Below, piece by piece: positions 25,010 to 33,427 of a DNA stretch of 64,000 nucleotides. Below the pieces are notes generated by a model. The model saw only the letters and a list, made by a program, of their open reading frames with translations, ran no database searches and was not told where the DNA came from. The position numbers and the translations under genes were made by a program. The stretch comes from Sphingopyxis sp. OAS728 (GTDB lineage: Bacteria; Pseudomonadota; Alphaproteobacteria; Sphingomonadales; Sphingomonadaceae): contig NZ_JADBDT010000001.1 in assembly GCF_014873485.1 (NCBI RefSeq), forward strand, positions 1,922,001-1,986,000. Reading direction: 5' to 3'. Position 1 is the first letter of the stretch, and each line of letters begins with the position of its first letter.

Positions 25010-27160
25010 TTGAACAGGAAACGGATTTTCACCGCGCTGGCGCTGGCAACGGCGCTGACCGCCGTCGGCTTGACCGGCACGGTGCACGCGCAGGCGCCGG
25101 CGACAGTTCTCAGCGCGCCCAGCAAGGCGCTGCCCGGCGACGTGCGCGTGGCGCGGACGCAGGACTCGGTGACAATCGACTGGCCGTCGGCCGAGGGGGA
25201 GCGCGCGCAGCTCGCCCTGTCGCTCGACCCCGGCAAGCCGTTGATCGAGGCGATCTCGGTCGGCGGCAAGACGGTGCTCGGCGGGATCGACCCCGCCGGC
25301 GTCGTCACCGTCGGCACGCGCGACCTCAAACAAGGCTGGACGGTCTTCTTCGACAATCCGCGCACGCGGCCGTTCGAGAGCTTCCCGCTGACGCTCGCGC
25401 GCAGCGACATCAGCGTGCGCGCGGAAGGCGGCTATACCAAGGTAATCGTCGGCGGCGCGGCGGCCGGCCCCTTCTCGGGCACCTATCAATTCACCATCTA
25501 TCCGGGCTCCCGGCTGGTGCGTGCAGCGATGGTGATGTCGACCGAGCGCCCCGCCACCGCCTACACTTTCGATGCGGGGCTTGGGGTCGCTTCATCGGCG
25601 GCGCTTCCGTGGCGCTCGATCGCGTTCACCGGGCTCACCGACGCGATTGTGCGTAAGGAAGGCGAAGTGTCGCGCGCGCCTGCCGTTTCCCCCAAGGTGC
25701 GCGCCCGCATGATCGTCGCCGAGGGCGCCAATGGTGGCTCGCTCGGCGTCGTCCCGCCGCCGCATCAATTCTATTATCCGCTCGACTACGCCAACAACGA
25801 CAATTCGGCGTGGTACGGCAACGACTATCGCAACCTCACTGGCCGCACGAGCTTTGGCGTCCGCCAGACGCTCGAGGGCGACCGCCGCTATGTGCCTTGG
25901 GTCAACGCGCCGCCGGGCACGACACAGGACATGGGCGTCTTCCTGCTACCCGACGCGGGCGATGCCTCCAGCGTCACCAAAGCCGCGCTTGCCTATACGC
26001 GCGGCGACCGGTTCAAGGCGCTCGACGGACATCGCACTTTCACCAGCCATTATCATGTCGAGCACACCGAAGCCTTTTTGAACACGCAGCGATTCCAGCA
26101 ATCGACGGGCGTACCCGAAGGGCTTGAGTCACCCGACTTCGTCAAGCGCTTCAAGGACATGAATGTCGAGATCGTCCATCTCGCCGAACTCCACCTCGGA
26201 CGCGAGGCACTCGATCGCGCCGGCGACCGACTAACCCTGCTCAAGACGATGCACGCGGAGACCGAACGCCTGTCGGACGACAAGCTGCTGCTGCTCCCGG
26301 GCGAGGAGCCCAACGTCCAGCTCGGCGGGCACTGGATCAGCTTCTTTCCCAAGCCGGTCTATTGGACGCTCGACCGCAAGGAGGGACAGCCCTTTGTCGA
26401 AACCGATCCAAAGCTCGGCAAAATCTATCACGTCGGATCGCAGGAAGACGTCCTGAAGCTGATGCAGGACGAGAAAGGGCTGATGTGGACCGCGCATCCC
26501 CGGATCAAGGGCAGTTACGGCTTCCCCGACAAGCATAAGGACACGCCCTTCTTCAAGAGCGACCGTTTCCTCGGCGGCGCGTGGAAGAATATGCCGTCGG
26601 ACTATTCGCTGCCGCGCCTCGGCACGCGCGTGCTCGACACGCTCGACGACATGAACAACTGGGCCGCGAAACCGTCCGAGCGCAAATTCGCCCCCGGCGA
26701 GGTCGATGTGTTCCAGATCTCCAAGGACAGCGAACTCTACGCGCACATGAACATCAACTATCTGCGGCTCGACGGACCGCTGCCGCGCTATTCGGACGGC
26801 TGGCAGAGCGTGCTCGACGCGCTGCGCGGCGGCCGCTTCTTCACCACCACCGGCGAAGTGCTGATCCCCGAATTCACGATCGACGGCGCGAAGAGCGGCG
26901 AAGAAGCCGCGTTCGGGCGCAATGCCGTGGTGCGGGCGAAGATCGAATGGACCTTCCCGCTCGCCTTTGCCGAGATCGTCAGCGGCGACGGCACCAAAGT
27001 CTACCGCGATCGCATCGACCTGACCGGCGCCGCGCCATTCGGCGCGCGCACCATCGAAAAGCGCATCAACCTCAGCGGCCGCAAATGGGCACGCATCGAG
27101 GTGTGGGACGTCGCCACAAACGGCGCCTACACGCCCCCGGTATTTCCGAAAGCCAACTAA
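25010..27160 (+). CDS. Exported PHP-like metallohydrolase of unknown substrate
   Basis: 716 aa from the TTG at 25010, which follows CAGGAGGA by a few bases and gives a clean signal peptide (NRKRIFTALALATALTAVGLTGTVHA). The first half, about 30-320, looks beta-rich with no motif I know. The second half carries histidine and acidic clusters in the order of a PHP metal site: HYHVEHTE, VHLAELH, LLLPGEEPN, MWTAHPRIKGS and GEVDVFQIS. CehA/McbA-type PHP proteins hydrolyse esters or phosphates, but no substrate is evident here. Its position directly after a TonB receptor suggests it acts on the imported oligosaccharide in the periplasm. Function is not established; PHP membership itself is moderately sure. 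Confidence 0.6.
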   Translation: MNRKRIFTALALATALTAVGLTGTVHAQAPATVLSAPSKALPGDVRVARTQDSVTIDWPSAEGERAQLALSLDPGKPLIEAISVGGKTVLGGIDPAGVVTVGTRDLKQGWTVFFDNPRTRPFESFPLTLARSDISVRAEGGYTKVIVGGAAAGPFSGTYQFTIYPGSRLVRAAMVMSTERPATAYTFDAGLGVASSAALPWRSIAFTGLTDAIVRKEGEVSRAPAVSPKVRARMIVAEGANGGSLGVVPPPHQFYYPLDYANNDNSAWYGNDYRNLTGRTSFGVRQTLEGDRRYVPWVNAPPGTTQDMGVFLLPDAGDASSVTKAALAYTRGDRFKALDGHRTFTSHYHVEHTEAFLNTQRFQQSTGVPEGLESPDFVKRFKDMNVEIVHLAELHLGREALDRAGDRLTLLKTMHAETERLSDDKLLLLPGEEPNVQLGGHWISFFPKPVYWTLDRKEGQPFVETDPKLGKIYHVGSQEDVLKLMQDEKGLMWTAHPRIKGSYGFPDKHKDTPFFKSDRFLGGAWKNMPSDYSLPRLGTRVLDTLDDMNNWAAKPSERKFAPGEVDVFQISKDSELYAHMNINYLRLDGPLPRYSDGWQSVLDALRGGRFFTTTGEVLIPEFTIDGAKSGEEAAFGRNAVVRAKIEWTFPLAFAEIVSGDGTKVYRDRIDLTGAAPFGARTIEKRINLSGRKWARIEVWDVATNGAYTPPVFPKAN

Positions 27161-27170
27161 CCCTCCCCTG

Positions 27171-27220
27171 CACGTGCAGTCGTCAGCGCTTCGCGCCCCG
27201 GCGACTGCACGTGACCTTTT
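27171..27220 (+). terminator. Rho-independent terminator after the PHP-like gene
   Basis: Perfect 12-bp arms CACGTGCAGTCG (27171-27182) and CGACTGCACGTG (27202-27213) around a 19-base loop, followed by ACCTTTT. It closes the receptor 2-PHP unit. Confidence 0.8.
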
Positions 27221-27311
27221 GCCGCTCAGATCCGCAAACGCCCCATGCTCGGCATGGATTGCGGACGCCCCCTTCCCGGCCCGCCCCTTATCGCGACACA
27301 CAGTGGCCTTA

Positions 27312-27330
27312 CCAATATTGTTGATATTGG
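27312..27330. promoter_or_regulatory. Palindrome CCAATAT-N5-ATATTGG before mannonate dehydratase
   Basis: Seven-base perfect arms with five bases between, 47 bases before the mannonate dehydratase ATG. The CCAAT/ATTGG halves recall UxuR/ExuR-type operators (TTGGTATACCAA), which control hexuronate genes in E. coli, and a related ATTGG-N5-CCAAT lies before the FadR-type gene at 29718. Confidence 0.45.
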
Positions 27331-27377
27331 CTAGGTAGATGCTAAGCATCAGCTCCCGTCCATTTGGAATAGCTGTT

Positions 27378-28586
27378 ATGAAGATCACTGCCGCCCGTGT
27401 CATTGTCACCTGCCCCGGGCGAAACTTCGTCACCCTAAAGATCGAGACGGACCAAGGCGTCCACGGTATTGGTGACGCGACGTTGAACGGGCGCGAACTG
27501 TCGGTCGTATCCTATCTCCAGGATCATGTTGCGCCGTGCCTGATCGGCATGGATCCACGCCGAATCGAGGACATCTGGCAATATCTCTACAAGGGTGCGT
27601 ACTGGCGGCGCGGCCCGGTGACGATGCGCGCGATCGCCGCGGTCGATGTCGCGCTGTGGGACATCAAGGCCAAGATGGCGGGGATGCCCCTTTACCAGCT
27701 TCTCGGCGGGCGGAGCCGCGACGGTGTGATGGTCTATGGTCATGCCAATGGCGCGAACATCGAAGAGACGGTCGACGCGGTCGGCCACTATATCGACCTG
27801 GGGTACAAGGCCATCCGCGCCCAGACCGGCGTTCCGGGGATCAAGGACGCTTATGGGGTCGGACGCGGCAAGCTCTATTATGAGCCGGCCGATGCCGCGC
27901 TGCCCAGCATAACCGGCTGGGACACCCGCAAGGCGCTCAACCATGTCCCCCGGCTGTTCGAAAAGCTGCGCGCCACTTATGGCTTCGAGCATCACCTGCT
28001 GCACGACGGCCATCACCGCTACACGCCGCAGGAAGCCGCCAATCTTGGCAAGATGCTCGAGCCCTACCAGCTGTTCTGGCTGGAAGACGCGACGCCGGCA
28101 GAGAATCAGGAAGCGTTCAAGCTGATCCGCCAGCACACAGTGACGCCATTGGCAGTGGGCGAGATCTTCAACTCGATCTGGGACGCCAAGGATCTGATCC
28201 AGAACCAGCTCATCGACTATATCCGGTCGACAATAGTCGGCGCGGGCGGGATCACCCATTTGCGGCGGATCGCCGACCTCGCAAGCCTCTATCAAATCCG
28301 CACCGGCTGCCACGGCGCGACCGACCTGTCGCCGGTGACGATGGGTACCGCACTGCATTTCGACACCTGGGTCCCCAATTTCGGCATCCAGGAATATATG
28401 CGGCACAGCGCGGAGACCGACGCGGTCTTCCCACATGACTATCGCTTCGCGGACGGCCACCTCTATTGCGGCGAGACGCCGGGGCACGGCGTCGACATCG
28501 ACGAGGAACTGGCCGCGCGATACCCCTACAAGCCCGCTTATCTTCCCGTCGCCCGTCTCGAGGACGGGACGATGTGGAACTGGTGA
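27378..28586 (+). CDS. manD: D-mannonate dehydratase, enolase superfamily (ManD)
   Basis: 402 aa from ATG 27378, the same length and nearly the same sequence as the Novosphingobium aromaticivorans ManD that I remember, from [17 protein letters not shown] to EDGTMWNW. It removes water from D-mannonate to give 2-dehydro-3-deoxy-D-gluconate in glucuronate catabolism. Characteristic parts are [34 protein letters not shown], the catalytic and metal region [30 protein letters not shown] and TGCHGATD. UxaC and UxaB, which make mannonate from glucuronate, are not in the window. A GH115 glucuronidase 2 kb away supplies a source of glucuronate. The gene heads a short unit with an esterase. Confidence 0.93.
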   Translation: MKITAARVIVTCPGRNFVTLKIETDQGVHGIGDATLNGRELSVVSYLQDHVAPCLIGMDPRRIEDIWQYLYKGAYWRRGPVTMRAIAAVDVALWDIKAKMAGMPLYQLLGGRSRDGVMVYGHANGANIEETVDAVGHYIDLGYKAIRAQTGVPGIKDAYGVGRGKLYYEPADAALPSITGWDTRKALNHVPRLFEKLRATYGFEHHLLHDGHHRYTPQEAANLGKMLEPYQLFWLEDATPAENQEAFKLIRQHTVTPLAVGEIFNSIWDAKDLIQNQLIDYIRSTIVGAGGITHLRRIADLASLYQIRTGCHGATDLSPVTMGTALHFDTWVPNFGIQEYMRHSAETDAVFPHDYRFADGHLYCGETPGHGVDIDEELAARYPYKPAYLPVARLEDGTMWNW

Positions 28587-28591
28587 GCGGC

Positions 28592-29542
28592 ATGACGATT
28601 ACGCGCAGGAGCCTGCTCCGGGGTTCTGCCGTGGCGGCCGCCGCGCTGCCGGTTTCCGCTATCGCCGCGACCGCGCCGGTCGAGCGGATACCGATCTGGC
28701 CGGGCCCGCCCCCCGGCGGCACGGGATTGCGCGTGCGCGACGAGACGGTCAAGCGCTCGCCCGCTGGTCCAGCCGACGATATCGCCTGGCCACATGTCGC
28801 GACCCCGATGCTCAACGTCGTGCCCGCGGCCACGCCCAACGGCGGCGCGATCCTCTATATTCCTGGCGGCGGCTATGCCCGCGTCGCGGTGGGGCGCGAA
28901 GGATCGGGAATTGCGCACGCCTTCGCCGCGCGCGGATACACGGTGTTCGAACTTCTCTATCGGTTGCCCCACGACGGCTGGGCCGCGGGTCCCGATACGC
29001 CGCTGCAGGATGCGCAGCGCGCGATGCGGTTGATCCGCCACCGCGCCGGGATGTGGGGGATCGATGCGGCCCGGATCGCGGCGATCGGCTTTTCGGCAGG
29101 AGGCCATCTGACCGCGCGACTGGCGAGCCGTTCTGCGCTGCCCACCTACGATCCCGTCGACGACGCCGATACGCAATCGGCACGCCCGACGGTGGCAGGT
29201 CTGTTCTTTCCGGTCGTCACCATGGCCGAGCCCGACGCGCATGCCCATTCCAGGCGCGAACTGCTGGGCGCGGACACCAGCCCGGCGCGCATCGAACGCT
29301 TTTCCGCCGAACGTGACCTGCCTGCCGATATGCCGCCGACCTTCGTCGCCCACGCCGCGAACGACGCGGTCGTTCGTCCAGCCAACAGCCTGACGATGTT
29401 CGCCGCGCTCCAGGCGGCACGGGTTCCGTCCGAGCTGCACATTTTCGAGACCGGCGGCCACGGTCTGCCGCTCCGCGAAAAGGGACAGGACCACCCATGG
29501 CCGTCGCTGTTCGAACGCTTCGCGCGCCGGCACGGGCTGTAG
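28592..29542 (+). CDS. Exported alpha/beta hydrolase, acetyl-xylan-esterase-like
   Basis: 316 aa beginning MTITRRSLLRGSAVAAAALP, a Tat signal, so the enzyme works in the periplasm. The oxyanion-hole region is IPGGGYARV, the nucleophile elbow GFSAGGH, the acidic residue NDAVVRPANS and the catalytic histidine ETGGHGLPL, the layout of small alpha/beta-hydrolase carbohydrate esterases of the acetyl-xylan esterase/BD-FAE type. It would remove acetyl or similar acyl groups from a sugar. It starts five bases after the mannonate dehydratase stop, so it is co-transcribed with it; this links ester removal with glucuronate use. A lipase-like or 4-O-methyl-glucuronoyl role is not excluded, though the fold signature differs from CE15. 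Confidence 0.82.
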   Translation: MTITRRSLLRGSAVAAAALPVSAIAATAPVERIPIWPGPPPGGTGLRVRDETVKRSPAGPADDIAWPHVATPMLNVVPAATPNGGAILYIPGGGYARVAVGREGSGIAHAFAARGYTVFELLYRLPHDGWAAGPDTPLQDAQRAMRLIRHRAGMWGIDAARIAAIGFSAGGHLTARLASRSALPTYDPVDDADTQSARPTVAGLFFPVVTMAEPDAHAHSRRELLGADTSPARIERFSAERDLPADMPPTFVAHAANDAVVRPANSLTMFAALQAARVPSELHIFETGGHGLPLREKGQDHPWPSLFERFARRHGL

Positions 29543-29632
29543 CTCCGACCAAGCGTCCCCAGCCGCCCGGCTGTCGTTCAACCGAATTGCGGCGGTCCTT
29601 CGGACCTTGTAATTCATCGAACCGACATGATT

Positions 29633-29647
29633 ATTGGCCCGACCAAT
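29633..29647. promoter_or_regulatory. Palindrome ATTGG-N5-CCAAT before FadR-type regulator 3
   Basis: Five-base perfect arms with a 5-base spacer, 70 bases before the regulator ATG. It has the inverted half-site arrangement of hexuronate-type operators (ATTGGTNNACCAAT) and probably serves autoregulation. Confidence 0.42.
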
Positions 29648-29717
29648 TTTCGAGGATGATTGACGCCGCGCTATCCATCGGTCAATCAGGCGGGACGTTC
29701 TCTTCAGGCACCGCAAC

Positions 29718-30467
29718 ATGGCACCCAATCAAAAGCTTTATCAGCGCATCGCCGACGAAATCGCGGCTAAGATCGCCAGCGGCGTCTACCAGCCGGGCAC
29801 CCGCCTGCCTGCCGAACGCGATCTGGCCGAGCAGTTCGAAGTGAGCCGGCCGACGATCCGCGAAGCGATGATTGCCCTCGAAATCCGTGGTCTGGTCGGT
29901 GCACGAAAGGGGTCTGGCATCTATGTCAGCACCACCCCGCTCGACACCGGGCTGATCACTCCCGAACTGGACGTCGGCGCTTTCGAGCTGATCGAAGCGC
30001 GGACCTTGTTCGAAAGCGAGGCGGCGGCGCTCGCCGCCGCCACGATCGACGCGCCGCAGCTTGCCGAGCTTCGTGCACTGCTGGGCGAGATGGAGCAGCA
30101 GGGCGACACCGATGCGGCCTTCGAGGCCGACAAGCGCTTCCATATTGCCATCGCCGCAGCCTCGGGCAACAGCCTGATCGTGTCGGTCATCGAGATGCTA
30201 TGGGCGGTGCGCGAACAATCCCCGCTCTGCGTTCACATGTTCGCCCGGGCCCGGCGTAAAGGCGTGACCCCGCGGGCCAACGAGCATGAACTCATCGTCG
30301 ATGCGCTCGCGCAGCGCGATCCCCAACTGGCGCGGGACGCGATGCGGGCCCATCTGCGCCGCGTTACCGACGACCTGCTCGACGCGACCAAGCTCGAGCT
30401 GATGGAGAAGGCCGAGGCGGATTTCGCCGAGCAACTCCGCCGCGTTGACGCGCGCAAGGCAGTTTAG
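29718..30467 (+). CDS. GntR/FadR-family regulator 3, UxuR/ExuR-like
   Basis: 249 aa. Starts MAPNQKLYQRIADEIAAKIASGVYQPGTRLPAERDLAEQFEVSRPTIREAMIALEIRGLV, a canonical GntR winged helix, and continues with an FCD domain (FESEAAALAAAT, ADKRFHIAIAAASGN, NEHELIVDALAQRD). The layout and helix match UxuR/ExuR/PdhR-type proteins more closely than regulators 1 and 4 do. Placed between the mannonate dehydratase-esterase unit and the GH115 gene, it is the natural candidate for glucuronate- or keto-deoxygluconate-responsive control, acting on the CCAAT-type palindromes at 27312 and 29633. It has its own promoter region after the esterase and converges on GH115. Confidence 0.88.
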   Translation: MAPNQKLYQRIADEIAAKIASGVYQPGTRLPAERDLAEQFEVSRPTIREAMIALEIRGLVGARKGSGIYVSTTPLDTGLITPELDVGAFELIEARTLFESEAAALAAATIDAPQLAELRALLGEMEQQGDTDAAFEADKRFHIAIAAASGNSLIVSVIEMLWAVREQSPLCVHMFARARRKGVTPRANEHELIVDALAQRDPQLARDAMRAHLRRVTDDLLDATKLELMEKAEADFAEQLRRVDARKAV

Positions 30468-30499
30468 CCCGCACCGACCGGCGCGGGGCGCGGACTGCG

Positions 30500-33391
30500 T
30501 CAGCGTGTGATCGTCTCGGGCGGCGCCAGATAGGAACGGGCGAGCCCGCCAAAATCGAGCACGAACGAGTCGAATATCACGCCGGGATCGAGCGCATAAA
30601 CGCGCAGCCGATGCTCTCCCGCCTTGGCGATCGTCCAGTCGGTCGCGGAGATCATCGCATTGCGCTCGACCGCATCGCCCCAGTCGCGCTTGTCGGCATT
30701 GACCACGGCGATCGGTCCGCCGTCGATCGAAACGCCGTAGCGCAGCTTGTTCTCGGCGCTGAGCGCGAAGCTGGGTAGCAACGTCGCACGCAGTTTCGCA
30801 GTGCCGCTGCTGGTCGTGCGGAAACGATATTCGACATAGGGCGTTTTCGCCGGATCGGCCGCACTCGGCAATTCGAGACTGGTCGCGATCGCCTGCCCTG
30901 AACGCCCCAGATCGGGCATACGCTGCCAACCCGGCTGAGCGCTGGTAAAGCGCCCGGCGTTGAAGGCGACGATACGATTCTCCTCGACCAACATGCCCCT
31001 TGGCGCGGCGACATTGCGCGCTTCGATGGCGATGCTGCGGCTCGCTCCCGCAGCGGAAACCGTGACCGCGCCGCTCGCGCTCGCACCGGCCTTCAGCTTG
31101 CTCCAATCGATCGACACCCACAGGCGCTGATCGCCACCCGGCTGCGCTTCACGTTCGATCTCGATCCACGGCGCGGATCCCGCGGCAGCGATGTCGAGCG
31201 CGCCGACGCCGGTGTTGAACGCGTCGATGAAATAGCGACGATCGGTCGCGCGCTCGAACACCGGCAGCCGCGCATTCGACGCGCCTTGGGTGCGCCAGCG
31301 GTCGACCCGCAGCGCGGTATCGGCCGCTTCGAATATTTGGGGTGACTGCTGCGTCCAAGCGTCGACTGCGCCTTCGACCGCGACGCCCAGTCCGGGCTGC
31401 GCGAGCGGCGTGACCCGGCCGACGGGGGGCATGTTGAACACCGACTGGTAACGGGGCTCATCGTGCATGAACTGCGCCCATTTACCGTTGCCGGTCGCGT
31501 TGTAGACGGCGGTCGCCTTCTTGATTCCGCGATAAGCCTCCGCGGCGGAATCGGCGTAGAGATTGGCGCTGGCGCGGCCCTGATGCGCGTAGAGGAAGCT
31601 GCGGTCGGCGCCCAGCATCTTGGCGTTCATCAGCGCGCTGCCGCGAACCGGGTACAGGACGAGATGGTAGAAGCCCTCTCGCTTCTCTGCCGGCAATTGC
31701 GCGGCGATCGCCTCGGCGCGCTCGTCGAGCGCCCGGAACTCCGCCGAACGGATGCCCGCTTCGTCGCCGTAGGCGACGGGCGAGAACTCGGTCGGGCGCG
31801 GTGCGGTTTCGGCGGTATTCCACCCCATATGTTCGGGCTTGCGCGCGAAATTGAGCCGATAATAGTCGCCGAGCAGCGCCGCGATCGCGTCCGCCTGCCT
31901 GGGGCCGAACGTCGTCTCCGCCCAGCGCTTCAGCCACCCCCGCTGGCCAAGTTTCGAAGTGGCCTCGAAATCATAAGCGAGGTCCATGAAGTAGTTGATA
32001 CCCTTTTCCCCGGGCTTGAGGTCGCCGACATTGAGCACCCACAACCGTCGCGCATTGGTGGCATAGGCCTTGCCCATTTCCTCGCCGATCAGGGCGGGCG
32101 GCGTGCTGTCGAGCCACAGATAGTCGTTCGGTACGCCCCAATAGGAGATGTGGTAATAAACCCCGGCGCCGCCCGACCGCTTCTGCTCGGCCTTGGTCGA
32201 AAGTTGACGGATATAGCCGTAATTGTCGTCGACCCAGCCCAGCGTCACATCGTCGGGCACCTTCATGCCCTTGCGATAGATATCGAGCACTTCCTTATAG
32301 GGCACGAAGACTTGCGGGACGGCGGCGGGATCCTTGCCGACTTCCTTGAGCAGGTTCCGCTGATCGGCGACGACCTGCTCGAGCAGCCGCACGCCGTCGC
32401 TGCCCTGGTTCATTTCGGCGGGGCTGTCGTGGATGCCCCGCATGCCGACAGTGTAGACATTTTCATACTGATGATTGGCACGAACCCGATCGCGCCAATA
32501 TTGGACGATATTGAGCCGGTTCTTCGCAAAGTTGAACTCGCCGCGCTGTTCGAAATTCCACTCGGCGACATTGTTCCGCAGCATCGGTTCGGCATGGCTT
32601 GCGCCCATTACGATCGCATAGCGATCTGCCATTTCGGCATTGCCCTGCACTTGGTTGAACGCCGAGGTGACCTTGTGCATCGCGGGCCACAGGAAATTGG
32701 CGCGCAGACGCAGCAGCAGCTCGAAAATATGGGCATGCGTCGCGGGGCCGATGTCGCCGCTCGGATCGTTCGCGGTTGCCCACGGACGCAGCGACCAGTC
32801 CTCGTCGTTCAGGAAAATGCCGCGATAGCGGACCGAAGGCGAACCCTGCACGATCGTCTTCGCGTCGAGCGTCAGCGTCGCGCGGCGGTCGGGCGTGGCC
32901 TCCGCCCACCAGACCCACGGCGACACGCCGATCTGTTCCGACAGGCGGAAGATGCCATAGGCAGTGCCGCGCCGGTCGGCACCAGCGACGACCAGCGCGC
33001 GCGCGACGCCGGGTACCGGATTTTCGACCACGGCGATCGTATAGGCCTCGCTCTGCCCCTTCACCGCATCGACGCTTAGCCGTCCTTCGGCGATCAGCCG
33101 GTCAATCAACGGCGACCCGCCGATCGTTCCCGCTAGGATAGCATTTTGCCCGCCGGGCGCCCCCTGCGACACGCGCGGGCGCACCCCGGAGACGCGTTCG
33201 ACATCGCCGGCAAAGGCGTTCGCAGCGATCTCGACCACCGGCGCGTCGCCCGCGCTGACGAAGATCGCCGGCGCGGCGCCGGCCTCGACCAGCGGAAACG
33301 CCCGGGCCGCAACGACGCGCTGCTGCGCCAGCGCCGGGGGCGGGGTCAGGGCTGCAACGCTGAGTGCGGCCAGAATGCGGACCAGTGCCAA
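30500..33391 (-). CDS. GH115 alpha-glucuronidase, exported
   Basis: 963 aa, in the usual GH115 range. The TTG at 33391 has AGGAG six bases upstream and gives a signal peptide ending PALA. After an N-terminal domain comes the family core: RYRGIFLNDEDWSLRPWA, FELLLRLRANFLWPAMH, MGASHAEPMLRNN, EYN-like WNFEQRG, YTVGMRGIHDSP, WVDDNYGYIRQL, GGAGVYYHISYWG and LWVLNVGDLKPGE, all of which I know from GH115. These enzymes release alpha-linked (4-O-methyl-)glucuronic acid from glucuronoxylan or arabinogalactan. With a galactose pathway and no xylan enzymes around it, a galactan-type substrate is more likely. C-terminal beta domains fill about 650-960. It is the second gene after the GH117-like gene, 36 bases apart. 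Confidence 0.92.
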   Translation of the reverse strand: MALVRILAALSVAALTPPPALAQQRVVAARAFPLVEAGAAPAIFVSAGDAPVVEIAANAFAGDVERVSGVRPRVSQGAPGGQNAILAGTIGGSPLIDRLIAEGRLSVDAVKGQSEAYTIAVVENPVPGVARALVVAGADRRGTAYGIFRLSEQIGVSPWVWWAEATPDRRATLTLDAKTIVQGSPSVRYRGIFLNDEDWSLRPWATANDPSGDIGPATHAHIFELLLRLRANFLWPAMHKVTSAFNQVQGNAEMADRYAIVMGASHAEPMLRNNVAEWNFEQRGEFNFAKNRLNIVQYWRDRVRANHQYENVYTVGMRGIHDSPAEMNQGSDGVRLLEQVVADQRNLLKEVGKDPAAVPQVFVPYKEVLDIYRKGMKVPDDVTLGWVDDNYGYIRQLSTKAEQKRSGGAGVYYHISYWGVPNDYLWLDSTPPALIGEEMGKAYATNARRLWVLNVGDLKPGEKGINYFMDLAYDFEATSKLGQRGWLKRWAETTFGPRQADAIAALLGDYYRLNFARKPEHMGWNTAETAPRPTEFSPVAYGDEAGIRSAEFRALDERAEAIAAQLPAEKREGFYHLVLYPVRGSALMNAKMLGADRSFLYAHQGRASANLYADSAAEAYRGIKKATAVYNATGNGKWAQFMHDEPRYQSVFNMPPVGRVTPLAQPGLGVAVEGAVDAWTQQSPQIFEAADTALRVDRWRTQGASNARLPVFERATDRRYFIDAFNTGVGALDIAAAGSAPWIEIEREAQPGGDQRLWVSIDWSKLKAGASASGAVTVSAAGASRSIAIEARNVAAPRGMLVEENRIVAFNAGRFTSAQPGWQRMPDLGRSGQAIATSLELPSAADPAKTPYVEYRFRTTSSGTAKLRATLLPSFALSAENKLRYGVSIDGGPIAVVNADKRDWGDAVERNAMISATDWTIAKAGEHRLRVYALDPGVIFDSFVLDFGGLARSYLAPPETITR

Positions 33392-33427
33392 TCTTCTCTC
33401 CTGGATTTCTGTATGCCGGATGCCGGC

